Positions 54,281-63,616 are shown, numbered from the stretch's first letter. The stretch: 64,000 nt of DNA from Tolypothrix sp. FACHB-123 (GCF_014697075.1 NZ_JACJRE010000003.1:186001-250000); one strand, 5' to 3'. The notes: generated from the sequence alone by a model not told the origin. Translations and numbers: made by a program.

Positions 54281-54331
54281 GCAAAAGGCAGGAGTTAGTG
54301 GCTTGGTTAGCTCTTGTCTCCTGCCTTTTGC
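54281..54331. terminator. 14-bp perfect hairpin upstream of the PEP-CTERM gene end
   Basis: GCAAAAGGCAGGAG pairs with CTCCTGCCTTTTGC around a 23-base loop. The minus-strand side ends in CTTTT, fitting termination of the PEP-CTERM gene at 54377. Confidence 0.6.
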
Positions 54332-54376
54332 AAATCAAGAACTAAATTCCTGACTACAGCGAACGTTTTCCTCAAA

Positions 54377-55213
54377 TTACTCACATGAAGATTTAGCTTT
54401 TTGTTTGGATAACTTTTTGCGATAGAGCAGGTAAATTCCTGCTAAACATGAGCCGGCAATCGTTGATGGTTCCGGTACATTGTTTCTGGGTGGAGCTTCT
54501 GGTTTACTACCATAAGTAACTCTGGCATAAATATCGCCGGGAACGGTGGCATATGCATCTTCAAGAGCACTGATACTTGTTTGGGGTCGATTAGAAAATG
54601 ATGGTATTGTATCGCTAAAACCACCTATTTCAAATTGATATGAATTCAAATTTAATTTGAAATTGGTTGTAGCTATGGGTGTAATAAATTCAACACGGTC
54701 TGCGTTGACTGGATCTTTAATGTTGTCTGTATTCAGGGTATTTACTAAATTAAACCTTACTGGTAACGATTTATTTACTTGATTTTGTTGGTCGCTAAAA
54801 GATAAATCAAGATTTAAGGTTACATTCTTGACATTAGTATCTGCGTAGATAAGTCCGTTAAAGTATTGTAGACTACCTATTTTAAACCAAGAGCCAAGTT
54901 TTTCTGAGAAGGAATTTCCCGTAAATGTTAGTTCATTGGGTTTGTTGGTAGACGAATTCGCTGCTACAGTACCCCAGTTAAATGTTTTTGTTCCTACACC
55001 CTGAGTAATTGTTGGGCACTCAAGATTACCTGGATCATTTATGCAAATGTTACCGCTATCGAGAATCGGGTTGCTCCATACACCATCCGCTGTACCGGAA
55101 ATAGTGAAAGCTTGGGCTTTACTAGAAAACCCAAATGCTGATAAAGCCAACATTGAGCAACCAGATAGAGCAGTGGCAAAAACCAAACTAATGTTCATAA
55201 CGTCAGGTTTCAA
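54377..55213 (-). CDS. PEP-CTERM surface protein, choice-of-anchor-K-like
   Basis: 278 aa. Signal peptide ends after SSKAQA-F; then FTISGTADGVWSNPI, EKLGSWFKIGSLQYFNGLI and VTLNLDLSFSD, the same domain as the protein at 39087. The C-terminus NNVPEPSTIAGSCLAGIYLL then basic YRKKLSKQK is a classic PEP-CTERM sorting signal (VPEP-hydrophobic-basic). Exported and possibly processed by exosortase. Confidence 0.85.
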   Translation of the reverse strand: MKPDVMNISLVFATALSGCSMLALSAFGFSSKAQAFTISGTADGVWSNPILDSGNICINDPGNLECPTITQGVGTKTFNWGTVAANSSTNKPNELTFTGNSFSEKLGSWFKIGSLQYFNGLIYADTNVKNVTLNLDLSFSDQQNQVNKSLPVRFNLVNTLNTDNIKDPVNADRVEFITPIATTNFKLNLNSYQFEIGGFSDTIPSFSNRPQTSISALEDAYATVPGDIYARVTYGSKPEAPPRNNVPEPSTIAGSCLAGIYLLYRKKLSKQKAKSSCE

Positions 55214-55549
55214 CTCCTACCTGATACCTAACCTATACACCTTAGTAAAGATGCGGAAATAAACCAAGAAGTTTCCGTGAACTTAATTAAACTTTTACAC
55301 AAACTTTATATTACTACTTAAAAAATTTATATAAGGGTATATATTTAGTCTCAGTATAGTGAAGTATTTACTAGGGTATCGTAAATGTTAAATATTTTAA
55401 AATTACAGAAATTACTGAGGCAGTAAAAATATTGCAGAGGAGCGGAGAGGCAAATACACGCAAAATGTGAATTCTGCTCCTCATCTCCTCTGCTAGTTCA
55501 GAGTGCGTAGACGCGCGGCTTATGACTAGACATCGCCAAAAGCTAGCTA
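55214..55549. other. Intergenic region with a dispersed hairpin element
   Basis: No gene. Contains an inverted repeat GCAGAGGAG (55434-55442) with CTCCTCTGC (55485-55493), then GAGTGCGTAGACGCGCGGCTT, truncated form of a common Nostoc-type repeat ending TAGACATCGCC. Confidence 0.5.
55434..55493. repeat. 60-bp inverted-repeat element upstream of chlP end
   Basis: GCAGAGGAG and CTCCTCTGC pair across a 42-base interior containing GCGGAGAGGC. It resembles dispersed cyanobacterial palindromic repeats; it might also stop chlP transcription. Confidence 0.5.
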
Positions 55550-56806
55550 TTAGGGTGCTAAGGCGTTACCGCGAATCAGGCTACCAATGGTTTTGGCAGT
55601 AATTTTTAATTGAGTTATGGGGTTAGCGGGGACAACTGTTTTGTAGAGATAGCTGTCGAATGTGAGCTTTTGCACATCCAAGTCAGCGCACATTTCTACA
55701 AAGGCCTCGCGGGTAGCGTCGGAACGATAAAATACGGTTTGCAGAATGTCTAATACCTTGTAGGTAAGCCCATATTTTCTATCCCAGCGCTTCAGGTAAA
55801 CTTTGAGGTCGTTTTCAGTGGGGATTTTTTTGCCGTTGTCGGACATTTCCACAATGGTTTCGGCACACATCCGCCCAGATTTAGCCGCAAAGTAAATACC
55901 TTCACCAGAAGATTTGGTAACGTAGCCAGCTGCATCTCCAACTAAGGCGATTCTACCGACGACGCGGCGAGGACGGGGATGTTCGGGGATGGGGTGGGCT
56001 TCAACTTTGATGATTTTACCGCCTGCTAACTTCTCGCTAGCACGAGCGCGAATCCCTGCTTGTAACTGTTTAATGCTGGCTTTATTTACCTGCATTGTGC
56101 CAGTACCGACGGCTACGTGATCGTATTTGGGGAATACCCAAGCGTAGAAGTCAGTAGAAACGTCATTACCGACATACATTTCGGCGAGATCGTTGTAGTA
56201 AGCCATTTTGTCTTGGGGTAGACGAATGCGCTCTTGGAATGCGATCGCATAATTGTAATCCCCAGCATCCATTTCTTTCGCAATCCGGGAATTAGCCCCA
56301 TCAGCCCCAATTACTAAATCCACTTTTAAGGTTTTAGTAATACCCTGTGAGCCACCTTCTGTATGGTCTACATAATGGATGGTATAGGGATCAGTATTGT
56401 TGGTAGGTATATCAAGTTTATGAACGGTGGCATTAATTAAAATTGCACCTAGTTTTGCCGCACGATTCCGGAGGAAGCCATCCAAAACCTCACGGCGGCA
56501 CATTCCTATATATTCATCTTGATTTATCAGATTGATATCAACTTCTCTATTTGAGGGTGATATCATTTTCATCTTGCGCACGCGGCGATCGATAATTTCC
56601 GGTGGTAAGTCAAACTCACTTACCATACACAGGGGAATGGCTCCCCCGCAAGGCTTGGCATTATCTAGCTTCCGCTCGATTAGGTAAGTTTCAATCCCAG
56701 CTTTTGCCAGTGTTTCGGCGGCAGATGAACCAGCTGGGCCCGAACCAACAACAGCAACCCGTAGTGTCAAAGGTTTTCTCCCAATTTTGAGATTTACCGA
56801 AAGCAT
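55550..56806 (-). CDS. chlP: Geranylgeranyl reductase
   Basis: 418 aa. FAD-binding N-terminus VAVVGSGPAGSSAAETLA (Rossmann) and IGADGANSRIAKEM, GRIALVGDAAGYVTKSSGEG. ChlP reduces geranylgeranyl to phytyl for chlorophyll and tocopherol/phylloquinone. Length is close to plant and cyanobacterial ChlP. A short N-terminal extension (MLSVNLKIGRKPLT) precedes the usual start. Confidence 0.95.
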   Translation of the reverse strand: MLSVNLKIGRKPLTLRVAVVGSGPAGSSAAETLAKAGIETYLIERKLDNAKPCGGAIPLCMVSEFDLPPEIIDRRVRKMKMISPSNREVDINLINQDEYIGMCRREVLDGFLRNRAAKLGAILINATVHKLDIPTNNTDPYTIHYVDHTEGGSQGITKTLKVDLVIGADGANSRIAKEMDAGDYNYAIAFQERIRLPQDKMAYYNDLAEMYVGNDVSTDFYAWVFPKYDHVAVGTGTMQVNKASIKQLQAGIRARASEKLAGGKIIKVEAHPIPEHPRPRRVVGRIALVGDAAGYVTKSSGEGIYFAAKSGRMCAETIVEMSDNGKKIPTENDLKVYLKRWDRKYGLTYKVLDILQTVFYRSDATREAFVEMCADLDVQKLTFDSYLYKTVVPANPITQLKITAKTIGSLIRGNALAP

Positions 56807-57012
56807 CCTACCACGGACGTTTGGCTCATTTCTCGCTCTTGCTTCTAGTTTTGACGGAAATGCAATATTCCTTAATATTTCGATACGAAGTACTCACTCC
56901 TGAAGTCAGTTAAACCCAACAAATGTGCGTATTGTGATCATGCGGCAATTCAATGTTTAATAAGCTACAATTTGTAATTAAGTAATTTGATGCTCATTTA
57001 GGAAGTTGAATT

Positions 57013-57750
57013 ATGGCTATGCGAGACGCAGACAAGGATCGTCGCAAAAATCGCCCTGTCAATAATCTTCACCCACCTGCGAGAGAACCAGTTTCCATGC
57101 ATGAGCTTAAACAGTTTTTGATCAACGCTCGTGCTGATCGCGATAAATATCAAAAAGAATCTAAGGAAGCTGCATCCCAACGTGATGAATGGGAAAAACG
57201 AGCCAAAGAAAATCAAGAAGCTGCTTCTCAACTTGTTGTTGTTGAGCAAAAGATCCAAACTTACCAAATCGAGGCTCATGAGCTAAAAGAACGCGCCGAC
57301 AAAAATTATCAGCTATATCTTGATGGACAACAAAGTTATCAACATACTCTCTCCCTCTACAACGAAGAAAAAGCGAGAGCGACTGAATTACTAGCTCAAT
57401 ATGAAGTAGCAAACTCTGAGCGAGATAGGTATTTAACTTTATATAATGAGACTAAAGCAGAACTCAAGTATGAGCGACGTTCAAAAGCGAGTATTAAGGG
57501 ATGGGAAACTCGCCGTAAAGCTGAGAACGCTAAACTAAAGCAAGAAATCAGTCAGATGGTTGTGCTATTGCGTGAGTCCCTTGCAAGTAAAGATGAAGCT
57601 GTAAACAACCTCTACTTGGTTGCAGAACGTATGGATAGGATTCAATCTTTAGTTGATTCGGCGACAGAAGAAACAACAAACAATCCTGTAAATTTAGTAC
57701 AAAAATTTAGACGTATTTGGCTTGCTGTTAAAGATATCCTTTCCGAATAG
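57013..57750 (+). CDS. Hypothetical coiled-coil protein, 245 aa
   Basis: No family recognised. Strongly charged with few hydrophobic clusters; coiled-coil heptads run from about residue 28 to 210 (ELKQFLINARADRDKYQKES, EQKIQTYQIEAHELKERADK, EVANSERDRYLTLYNETKAE). The C-terminal 35 residues (NNPVNLVQKFRRIWLAVKDI) may form an amphipathic helix. GGAAG precedes the start. 57763 follows after 12 bases; likely first gene of a three-gene operon. Confidence 0.75.
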   Translation: MAMRDADKDRRKNRPVNNLHPPAREPVSMHELKQFLINARADRDKYQKESKEAASQRDEWEKRAKENQEAASQLVVVEQKIQTYQIEAHELKERADKNYQLYLDGQQSYQHTLSLYNEEKARATELLAQYEVANSERDRYLTLYNETKAELKYERRSKASIKGWETRRKAENAKLKQEISQMVVLLRESLASKDEAVNNLYLVAERMDRIQSLVDSATEETTNNPVNLVQKFRRIWLAVKDILSE

Positions 57751-57762
57751 AGAAGCCTCCTC

Positions 57763-58281
57763 ATGAGCAAAAAATCAGTACCCACCCAAAGAACTCAAAA
57801 TAAACCAAAGTTGGGTGATCAAATTCGTAGTATTGCTGATCGGCTCAAACAAGAGACTGATGTGCAAATAAAAGCTACCTCCCGGATTTTGGGAGCCGCT
57901 GCTCAGATTTCGGAAAATTATGACAAACTTGTTGATGAAGTAGTCGATATGGTTGAGGAAGACCTTAACCAACAACTCCAGATAACTCAGAAGTATTTTT
58001 ATACTGCCGATATTCTCAAGCAGAAGTTTAAGACTTTACGTGAAGCAAAGGCGCACTTTCAACTGAAAGTTAATAGTTGGGAATCCCTTGCTAAGAAACT
58101 AAATGAACCTCAATCAGAATCTGATTTGAGAAACAACCGTAAGGAAAAAGTGAAACAGGGACAAAAGAATATTGAAAAGGTGAATGTTATTTTAGATCCT
58201 GATGTTGCAGAAGTTTTCCCTAATTCTGAAGTAGTCAACGCGGCTCTACGTTCTTTAATTATAAAGAAAAATAATTTTTAG
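57763..58281 (+). CDS. Hypothetical charged helical protein, 172 aa
   Basis: No family recognised. Residues 1-25 are Lys-rich, then LGDQIRSIADRLKQETDVQI, SENYDKLVDEVVDMVEEDLN, then AHFQLKVNSWESLAKKL. The last 30 residues (VNVILDPDVAEVFPNSEVVN then AALRSLI) look like the start of a ribbon-helix-helix or dimerisation element. It starts 12 bases after the coiled-coil gene, and the YidD-like gene is 67 bases downstream. Confidence 0.75.
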   Translation: MSKKSVPTQRTQNKPKLGDQIRSIADRLKQETDVQIKATSRILGAAAQISENYDKLVDEVVDMVEEDLNQQLQITQKYFYTADILKQKFKTLREAKAHFQLKVNSWESLAKKLNEPQSESDLRNNRKEKVKQGQKNIEKVNVILDPDVAEVFPNSEVVNAALRSLIIKKNNF

Positions 58282-58348
58282 CTAGAGCAAAATTAACCTT
58301 GTATGGATGAGATGTCAGCTAATGGCAAAGTAGTAAATAGCACATAAA

Positions 58349-58882
58349 ATGCAAATTTCCCTTGTTGATTCTCTTTCTAGACAAGTTGGTGTGGCTGCAA
58401 TTACTGGATATCAAAAACACATTTCCCCGCATAAAGGCTTTGTTTGCGCTCATCGGGTGTTATATGGGGGTGAATCTTGCTCCCAGTATATTAAGCGAGT
58501 CGTCGCCGAAGATGGGTTTCAGGCTGCATTTGTCAAGTCCCGCGAACGATTTCAAGCTTGTAAGCAAGCCAACCAGATTTTGCGATCTACCGGAGGCGGT
58601 AGCGCTTCGCTATCGCAAGCTGAGGACTCAGAACCAACTGAAGATGAGTCAGACTCAAATCTGCATTCACCAAAAAAAGCCCCAAAACCAGCCATAGTGA
58701 GTCATGCTAACAAATCTTCTTTCAATAGCAGTGACGGTACTTACTGCGTTGATTGTGCAGATTTGGGCTGCAATTGTGCTGAACTTGTGAGCATGAGTCC
58801 TGATTGTAGCGTCCTCGATTGTCATGCTTTGGATTGTAGTGGTGCTGATTGTAGCTTCCTTGACTGTGGTGGCTGTGGATAA
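58349..58882 (+). CDS. YidD-like protein with Cys-rich C-terminal repeats
   Basis: 177 aa. Residues about 18-75 (AITGYQKHISPHKGFVCAHR, then GGESCSQYIKRVVAEDGFQAA and SRERFQACKQAN) match the YidD/haemolytic-domain family: YQ-x-ISP, the C...CSQY pair, and a later Cys. After a polar linker the tail (residues about 130-177) is Cys-rich with exact five-residue periods: CSVLD-CHALD-CSGAD-CSFLD, then CGGCG. Such a CxxxD tail is unusual. YidD helps membrane protein insertion. A short GGTAGCGCTTCGCTATCGC hairpin lies in the linker region. Confidence 0.7.
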   Translation: MQISLVDSLSRQVGVAAITGYQKHISPHKGFVCAHRVLYGGESCSQYIKRVVAEDGFQAAFVKSRERFQACKQANQILRSTGGGSASLSQAEDSEPTEDESDSNLHSPKKAPKPAIVSHANKSSFNSSDGTYCVDCADLGCNCAELVSMSPDCSVLDCHALDCSGADCSFLDCGGCG

Positions 58883-58987
58883 CTAAATTTTTTTATTTTT
58901 TAATAGTTCAAAAATCATAGTCTTATGGTATATATGTAATACGGTAATCCTAGCAATTATTCGTAGATTATTGGCAGGGGAAAAGCA

Positions 58988-60004
58988 GTGGGCATATTAG
59001 TTGAAAATGTATCCAAGAATTTTGGAAGTTTCCACGCTATCGAGCGGGTAAATTTAGAGGTAAAAACTGGTTCTCTTGTTGCCTTGCTTGGCCCATCAGG
59101 CTCTGGAAAATCCACCCTGCTAAGGTTAATTGCAGGCTTAGAGTTACCAGATAGTGGCAAAATCTTTTTAACTGGTAAAGATGCTACCTATCAAAGCGTG
59201 CAGGATCGCAATATTGGGTTTGTGTTCCAGCACTATGCTCTATTTAAGCACAGGACTGTACGTCAGAATATTGCTTTTGGCTTAGAAATTCGCAAGGTTC
59301 CCGTTAAGAAAATTCAAGGGCGGGTAGAACAGTTACTAGAATTAGTCCAATTGACTGGTTTAGGCGATCGCTATCCTTCACAACTTTCTGGTGGACAAAG
59401 ACAACGGGTAGCTTTAGCTAGGGCGTTGGCTGTAGAACCAGAAGTGTTATTACTGGATGAACCTTTTGGCGCGCTGGATGCAAAAGTGCGGAAAGATTTA
59501 CGCGCATGGTTACGTCGGCTCCATGATGAAGTTCATGTTACCACTGTTTTCGTCACCCACGACCAAGAAGAGGCAATGGAAGTCTCCGACGAAATTGTGG
59601 TGATGAATAAAGGGCGCGTGGAACAAGTAGGAACTCCAGAGCAAATTTACGATCATCCTGCGAGTTCCTTTGTGATGAGTTTTATCGGCCCGGTAAACGT
59701 GTTACCTAGTTCTTCGCGGATTTTCAAAAGCAGCGAATTTGAAGTTCCCCATCCAGAAGTATTTTTACGCCCACAAGATGTGATTGTGGAGAAACATGCT
59801 AACGGTGCGACTACACCAGCAACCGTTAGCCGAGTAATACATTTAGGCTGGGAAATTCAAGTAGAATTAAGCTTAGACGAAGGACAAGTAGTGATGGCGC
59901 ATTTAACACGCGATCGCTTTAAAGAATTGGAGTTAGAACCACAACAACGGGTTTATGTCAAGCCCAAGGATGCTAAGTCTTTCCCCTTGTCTTATTCGAT
60001 TTAA
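58988..60004 (+). CDS. cysA: Sulfate/thiosulfate ABC transporter ATP-binding protein, orphan
   Basis: 338 aa with GTG start. Walker [10 protein letters not shown], signature [15 protein letters not shown], Walker [15 protein letters not shown], switch [25 protein letters not shown] is the Q-loop. The C-terminal TOBE-like part ([13 protein letters not shown]) fits CysA. No CysT, CysW or sulfate-binding genes are near. Some cyanobacteria carry an extra or separate cysA. A hairpin at 60047-60067 may terminate it. Confidence 0.88.
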   Translation: MGILVENVSKNFGSFHAIERVNLEVKTGSLVALLGPSGSGKSTLLRLIAGLELPDSGKIFLTGKDATYQSVQDRNIGFVFQHYALFKHRTVRQNIAFGLEIRKVPVKKIQGRVEQLLELVQLTGLGDRYPSQLSGGQRQRVALARALAVEPEVLLLDEPFGALDAKVRKDLRAWLRRLHDEVHVTTVFVTHDQEEAMEVSDEIVVMNKGRVEQVGTPEQIYDHPASSFVMSFIGPVNVLPSSSRIFKSSEFEVPHPEVFLRPQDVIVEKHANGATTPATVSRVIHLGWEIQVELSLDEGQVVMAHLTRDRFKELELEPQQRVYVKPKDAKSFPLSYSI

Positions 60005-60010
60005 AGAGAC

Positions 60011-60024
60011 TTATACCAATTTAA
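60011..60024. repeat. Solo IS630-type end sequence
   Basis: TTATACCAATTTAA equals the outer 14 bases of the IS630 end at 37858. No partner end was found nearby, so it may be a remnant of a related element. Confidence 0.35.
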
Positions 60025-60046
60025 AAATAGAATGCGACAGATTGTA

Positions 60047-60067
60047 GGGTATGGTAACGCCATGCCC
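60047..60067. terminator. Hairpin GGGTATGG-CCATGCCC after cysA
   Basis: An eight-pair stem (with one G-U) around TAACG, 43 bases after the cysA stop, with T-rich sequence (TTTATA) following. Probably an intrinsic terminator or repeat. Confidence 0.45.
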
Positions 60068-60196
60068 TTTATATTTCGCCTGAAAATAGCTGTAAATTCC
60101 AGATAAATCGCCACCAACCGTCAATTTTCAGAGACATTGAGAAAATTAAAGGTTAAAACAGATACAAGTATTGATTTTCTCAATGTTTAAAATTGT

Positions 60197-62170
60197 ATGG
60201 GATTTAATATCATCGGTGCAGTAGTCAACTTTGTTATTCCTGCTGCTGAAAAAATTATTTCAGCATTTATTGACAACAAATTTAGTAAAGAAGATAAACG
60301 TAATCTACCTGTAAAAGTTCAAGAAATTAGACAAGATCAGCGTATAAGACAGGCAGAAATAGACTATTATAACCGTCGAGAAGTTAGAGAAAAAGAATTA
60401 CTACAAATTCAAGAATTACGCCTCAAAGCAGATATGCAAATTGCAGCCGCAAAAGCGGAACGAGAAGAAAGGGCGCTGCAATTAAAGCAAGAAGAATTAG
60501 AGGACAAGCGCAAATTAAGCGCCTTGTATTTAGATTTAATTCGCGAGAAAACAGCTAAAGAAATTGAACTCCAACAAAAGGAAATTCAAGCGATTTTTGA
60601 TCAGCAAAGGTGGCCTGGTGTTTTAAGTCGTGATGAAGCCCAAAGAATTTTTATTGATGAACAAAAGAAACCACGCTTATTAATGTTAGTTCCGCCACCA
60701 GATATCAGCGAGGATTTCCCAATATCATTTCGCGACAGTTTGAATAAAGAAATTCGCAATCAATTAAAAATATTTTCAGAAAAGTACTATTCACTTCAGG
60801 GTGATTTATGTCCAGTAGAATTTTACGGTAAATATTTTGAGCGTTCGGTATTCGATGCAGAAGTTAAGCAGTTAGAAACAATTTTATCTGCTGTACCAAC
60901 GGCGATAATTTACACAGATGTTACCGACCACGAAGTTTATTTTAATGTTCGGTTTTGGGGATTGCAAGAGCCAGTATCTTTATCCTTTGAACCTTGGAAT
61001 TGGGAAGAAGTCAAAAAAGAACTTGAAGAAGCTGGTAATGATGAAAAACAAAGTCTTCGGGTAATTAGACAAACAATTGTTACTTTACATAAGCTGTTAG
61101 CAGCCTTTTTAGCAGATTGGTATTACCTGAATATTAATCCAAATTATGAACCTCAGTTATTTAATATAGAGTCAGATATACCTGATGAGTGGAAATCAAC
61201 GCTTCTTGAAAAGCTTGCTGCAATTCAGCAAGAGTATAGAAATTTTTATCAAAAAGAGTTGCAACAGATTGCTGATTCTCAAAACAAAAAAACTCAGTTC
61301 TGGAAATGTGTAGACACACTTTATGAACATAATAGTCCTATTTATTCTATTGGTATAAGCCCTGATGGTAAAACATTTGCCAGTGGTGCTGGAGATAATA
61401 CCATTAAGGTTTGGAACCTACATACTGGTGAAAATATTGCTACTTTCAATGGTCATTCAGATTCAGTAAGGTCAGTTACGTTTAGCTCTGATGGGCTGAT
61501 TCTTGCAAGTGGGAGCAGTGATAATACTGTTAAACTCTGGTATTCCCTAACAGGAAAGACTTTCACAGAAAAAAGTAATGTGACTTCAGTTGCTATAAGC
61601 CCTGATTGTAAAACATTGGTTAGTGGTAATGGAGATAACACAATAAAAGTTTGGAACTTAATCACTAATCAGCTAATTTATACCCTATCTGGGCACGAAA
61701 ATCCTGTGATGTCTGTTGTATTTACTGTGAATGGGGAGACATTAATTAGCGGTAGTATTGATAGTACTATCAAAATATGGGATTTAAATACAGGATTGGC
61801 AATTCATACTCTGAGAGAACACTCAAAATCGGTGTGGAGTGTTGCCGTTAGTCCTGATAGACAGACTTTTGCAAGTGGTAGTTATGACGAGACTATCAAA
61901 ATTTGGCATATTCCAACAGGGAAACTTATCCATACATTTTATGGTCATGAAAATGCTATTAGATCAGTTGCTTTTAGTCCTGATGGAAACACTTTAGCTA
62001 GTGCTAGTGCTGATAGTACAATTAAACTTTGGCATTTAGGAACAAAAGAGTTGCTAACTACTCTTTCGGAGCATTTATTTAATATTTACTCTGTAGCCTT
62101 CAGTCCTGATGGCAAAACTATTGTTAGTGGTAGTGAGGACTATACAATTAAAATTTGGCGGTGTGAGTGA
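60197..62170 (+). CDS. WD40 repeat protein with uncharacterised N-terminal domain
   Basis: 657 aa. Residues 1-20 are hydrophobic (FNIIGAVVNFVIPAAEKIIS); 40-150 are coiled-coil with basic-acidic heptads; 150-370 are an unrecognised alpha/beta region (PRLLMLVPPPDISEDFPISF; WNWEEVKKELEEAGN). From about residue 375 to the end there are seven WD40 repeats (GHxxxVxSVAFSPDGxxLASGSxDxTIKIW), enough for one closed beta-propeller. It may be a scaffold or sensor; no enzymatic domain is identified. Independent of neighbours on the plus strand. Confidence 0.82.
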   Translation: MGFNIIGAVVNFVIPAAEKIISAFIDNKFSKEDKRNLPVKVQEIRQDQRIRQAEIDYYNRREVREKELLQIQELRLKADMQIAAAKAEREERALQLKQEELEDKRKLSALYLDLIREKTAKEIELQQKEIQAIFDQQRWPGVLSRDEAQRIFIDEQKKPRLLMLVPPPDISEDFPISFRDSLNKEIRNQLKIFSEKYYSLQGDLCPVEFYGKYFERSVFDAEVKQLETILSAVPTAIIYTDVTDHEVYFNVRFWGLQEPVSLSFEPWNWEEVKKELEEAGNDEKQSLRVIRQTIVTLHKLLAAFLADWYYLNINPNYEPQLFNIESDIPDEWKSTLLEKLAAIQQEYRNFYQKELQQIADSQNKKTQFWKCVDTLYEHNSPIYSIGISPDGKTFASGAGDNTIKVWNLHTGENIATFNGHSDSVRSVTFSSDGLILASGSSDNTVKLWYSLTGKTFTEKSNVTSVAISPDCKTLVSGNGDNTIKVWNLITNQLIYTLSGHENPVMSVVFTVNGETLISGSIDSTIKIWDLNTGLAIHTLREHSKSVWSVAVSPDRQTFASGSYDETIKIWHIPTGKLIHTFYGHENAIRSVAFSPDGNTLASASADSTIKLWHLGTKELLTTLSEHLFNIYSVAFSPDGKTIVSGSEDYTIKIWRCE

Positions 62171-62234
62171 TATCGATATGGATATGAAAGAGTGATTTTT
62201 TATGTAGAGTGATTGAGAGTGCGATCGCTCTTTA

Positions 62235-62819
62235 TCAAGACCCTCTCAAAAGCGGTAACATTTCAATGATCGCAATCTGTAAATCAGGAAACTCTAGAGG
62301 CGAAATAGTCTCATTTTCTGCCAAAATCACTTCTCTTTGATAACCATCTTCAGTTGGTTCTCGAAATACATGTAATTGACGCCCAATTACATCTAATACC
62401 CAATAATCTGTAATTCCTGCTTTTGAATAAGCTTTTCCTTTAGTTTCACAATCTAGTTTAAGACTGCTATCTGCTACTTCAATAATTAGATAAACTTCTG
62501 AAGGTGTAGGATGATGATCTGCATAGTCTAGTGGATCTATTTTAACTACAGCAATATCAGGTTCTGGTTCAGACCGTTCATTTAACTTTACTGGATCTTG
62601 AATCGATACCCAAGCCCGATGTGCTAATCTATTTTTTAATAAATAATCTGTCCTCCCCACAGATGAACGATGGGCTGTCCCTTTTGCAATCATCCCAATA
62701 ATCTTTCCTTCTAAAAGTTCAACACGTTCATCATCAGCAAAAATTCCAGCCTCAGCCATTCGGTGGTATTCATCCACAGTCCACAGGCGAAGCTGTAATG
62801 TTGTGTCTGTGTTTTGCAT
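62235..62819 (-). CDS. Uma2-family (DUF820) endonuclease
   Basis: 194 aa. MQNTDTTLQLRLWTVDEYHR, EGKIIGMIAKGTAH and PDIAVVKID mark DUF820; the active PD...E-x-A pattern is EPDIAVV...YLIIEVADSS, then KGKAYSKAGITDYWVLD. Uma2 is a PD-(D/E)XK-like nuclease family very abundant in cyanobacteria, function unclear. The second copy lies 40 bases away on the same strand. Confidence 0.88.
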   Translation of the reverse strand: MQNTDTTLQLRLWTVDEYHRMAEAGIFADDERVELLEGKIIGMIAKGTAHRSSVGRTDYLLKNRLAHRAWVSIQDPVKLNERSEPEPDIAVVKIDPLDYADHHPTPSEVYLIIEVADSSLKLDCETKGKAYSKAGITDYWVLDVIGRQLHVFREPTEDGYQREVILAENETISPLEFPDLQIAIIEMLPLLRGS

Positions 62820-62859
62820 GGTTTGTTTAGCAAAGCTGAAAGTTAATTAATATCCTATT

Positions 62860-63444
62860 TTAATCCTGAGTTACTGCCTCAAATAGTTGTGATACTTTGA
62901 CATTCATCTGATTAAATTGTGGAGAGATAATCACTTCATCACCTGAAAAGTTACCCACCTCAGTGTAAATATTTCCAGTTAATTCTAAAACCAAGACAGT
63001 TTTATTTTCAGGGTCAATAATCCAATATTCAGGAATTTCACAATCTTGATATTGTCCGCGCTTGGCAATAAAATCTCTATCCCGTTGTAATTCTCCTGGA
63101 CTTACTACTTCAATTACTAGTAGTGGAGGTAGCATTGATAAGCGAATAGTATTACGTTTTGCTAACTGCTGAATATGTTCTTCCCGAATAATAGTCAAGT
63201 CAGGATAACGGTTTCTGGGTTCTCCTCTAACTTCCAGTTCCAAGCCATGTCCTCGAACTCGATCAATTCCTACAATCATTGCAAAAATTAAGAAAAGACG
63301 ATTTGCAATCTGAACATTAGTTCCTGATTCTGGAGGCATCTCGATTAACTCTCCATTAAACAATTCATAGAGTTTTTCTGTGCCATCATCATAAGACAGG
63401 TATTCTTCAAAGGTTTGAAATTGATGTTTAACTGGTAGCATCAT
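62860..63444 (-). CDS. Uma2-family (DUF820) endonuclease
   Basis: 194 aa. FQTFEEYLSYDDGTEKLYEL, FNGELIEMPPESGTNV, RYPDLTIIREEH, LLVIEVVSPGE and QYQDCEIPEYWIIDPENKTV are typical. It is the upstream partner of a pair with the gene at 62235; they are divergent in sequence, so they may have different roles. The start has two possible Met codons. Confidence 0.88.
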   Translation of the reverse strand: MMLPVKHQFQTFEEYLSYDDGTEKLYELFNGELIEMPPESGTNVQIANRLFLIFAMIVGIDRVRGHGLELEVRGEPRNRYPDLTIIREEHIQQLAKRNTIRLSMLPPLLVIEVVSPGELQRDRDFIAKRGQYQDCEIPEYWIIDPENKTVLVLELTGNIYTEVGNFSGDEVIISPQFNQMNVKVSQLFEAVTQD

Positions 63445-63616
63445 AGTTTCTCATGATGAATCTTAATGTAAGTTTAGCGGATTTTTCTCAGCAGTTTCAT
63501 CAATACTATTCCAGCAATTAAATCAGAAAGTAAATACCCTTAAAATTCTTACAAATGACAAATGACTATTGACTATTGACAATCCCCACCAGTTAGCTTT
63601 ATTTGCCTCGTCCTAC

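Larger units (their letters stand above)
53746..54376. other. recA upstream region with LexA-box and hairpin
   Basis: 631 bases. Near recA is the candidate LexA box (53800-53815). Around 54090-54150 there are GGGCATGGGGCAT and AATGCCCAATGCCCC heptamer-like repeats. A 14-bp perfect hairpin is at 54281-54331. No convincing gene. Confidence 0.5.

Noticed and set aside
57763-58281. Ribbon-helix-helix DNA-binding domain in the 172-aa protein
   Set aside because: Only the final 30 residues are loosely compatible; no strand-helix-helix pattern with conserved G-x-S/T was visible.
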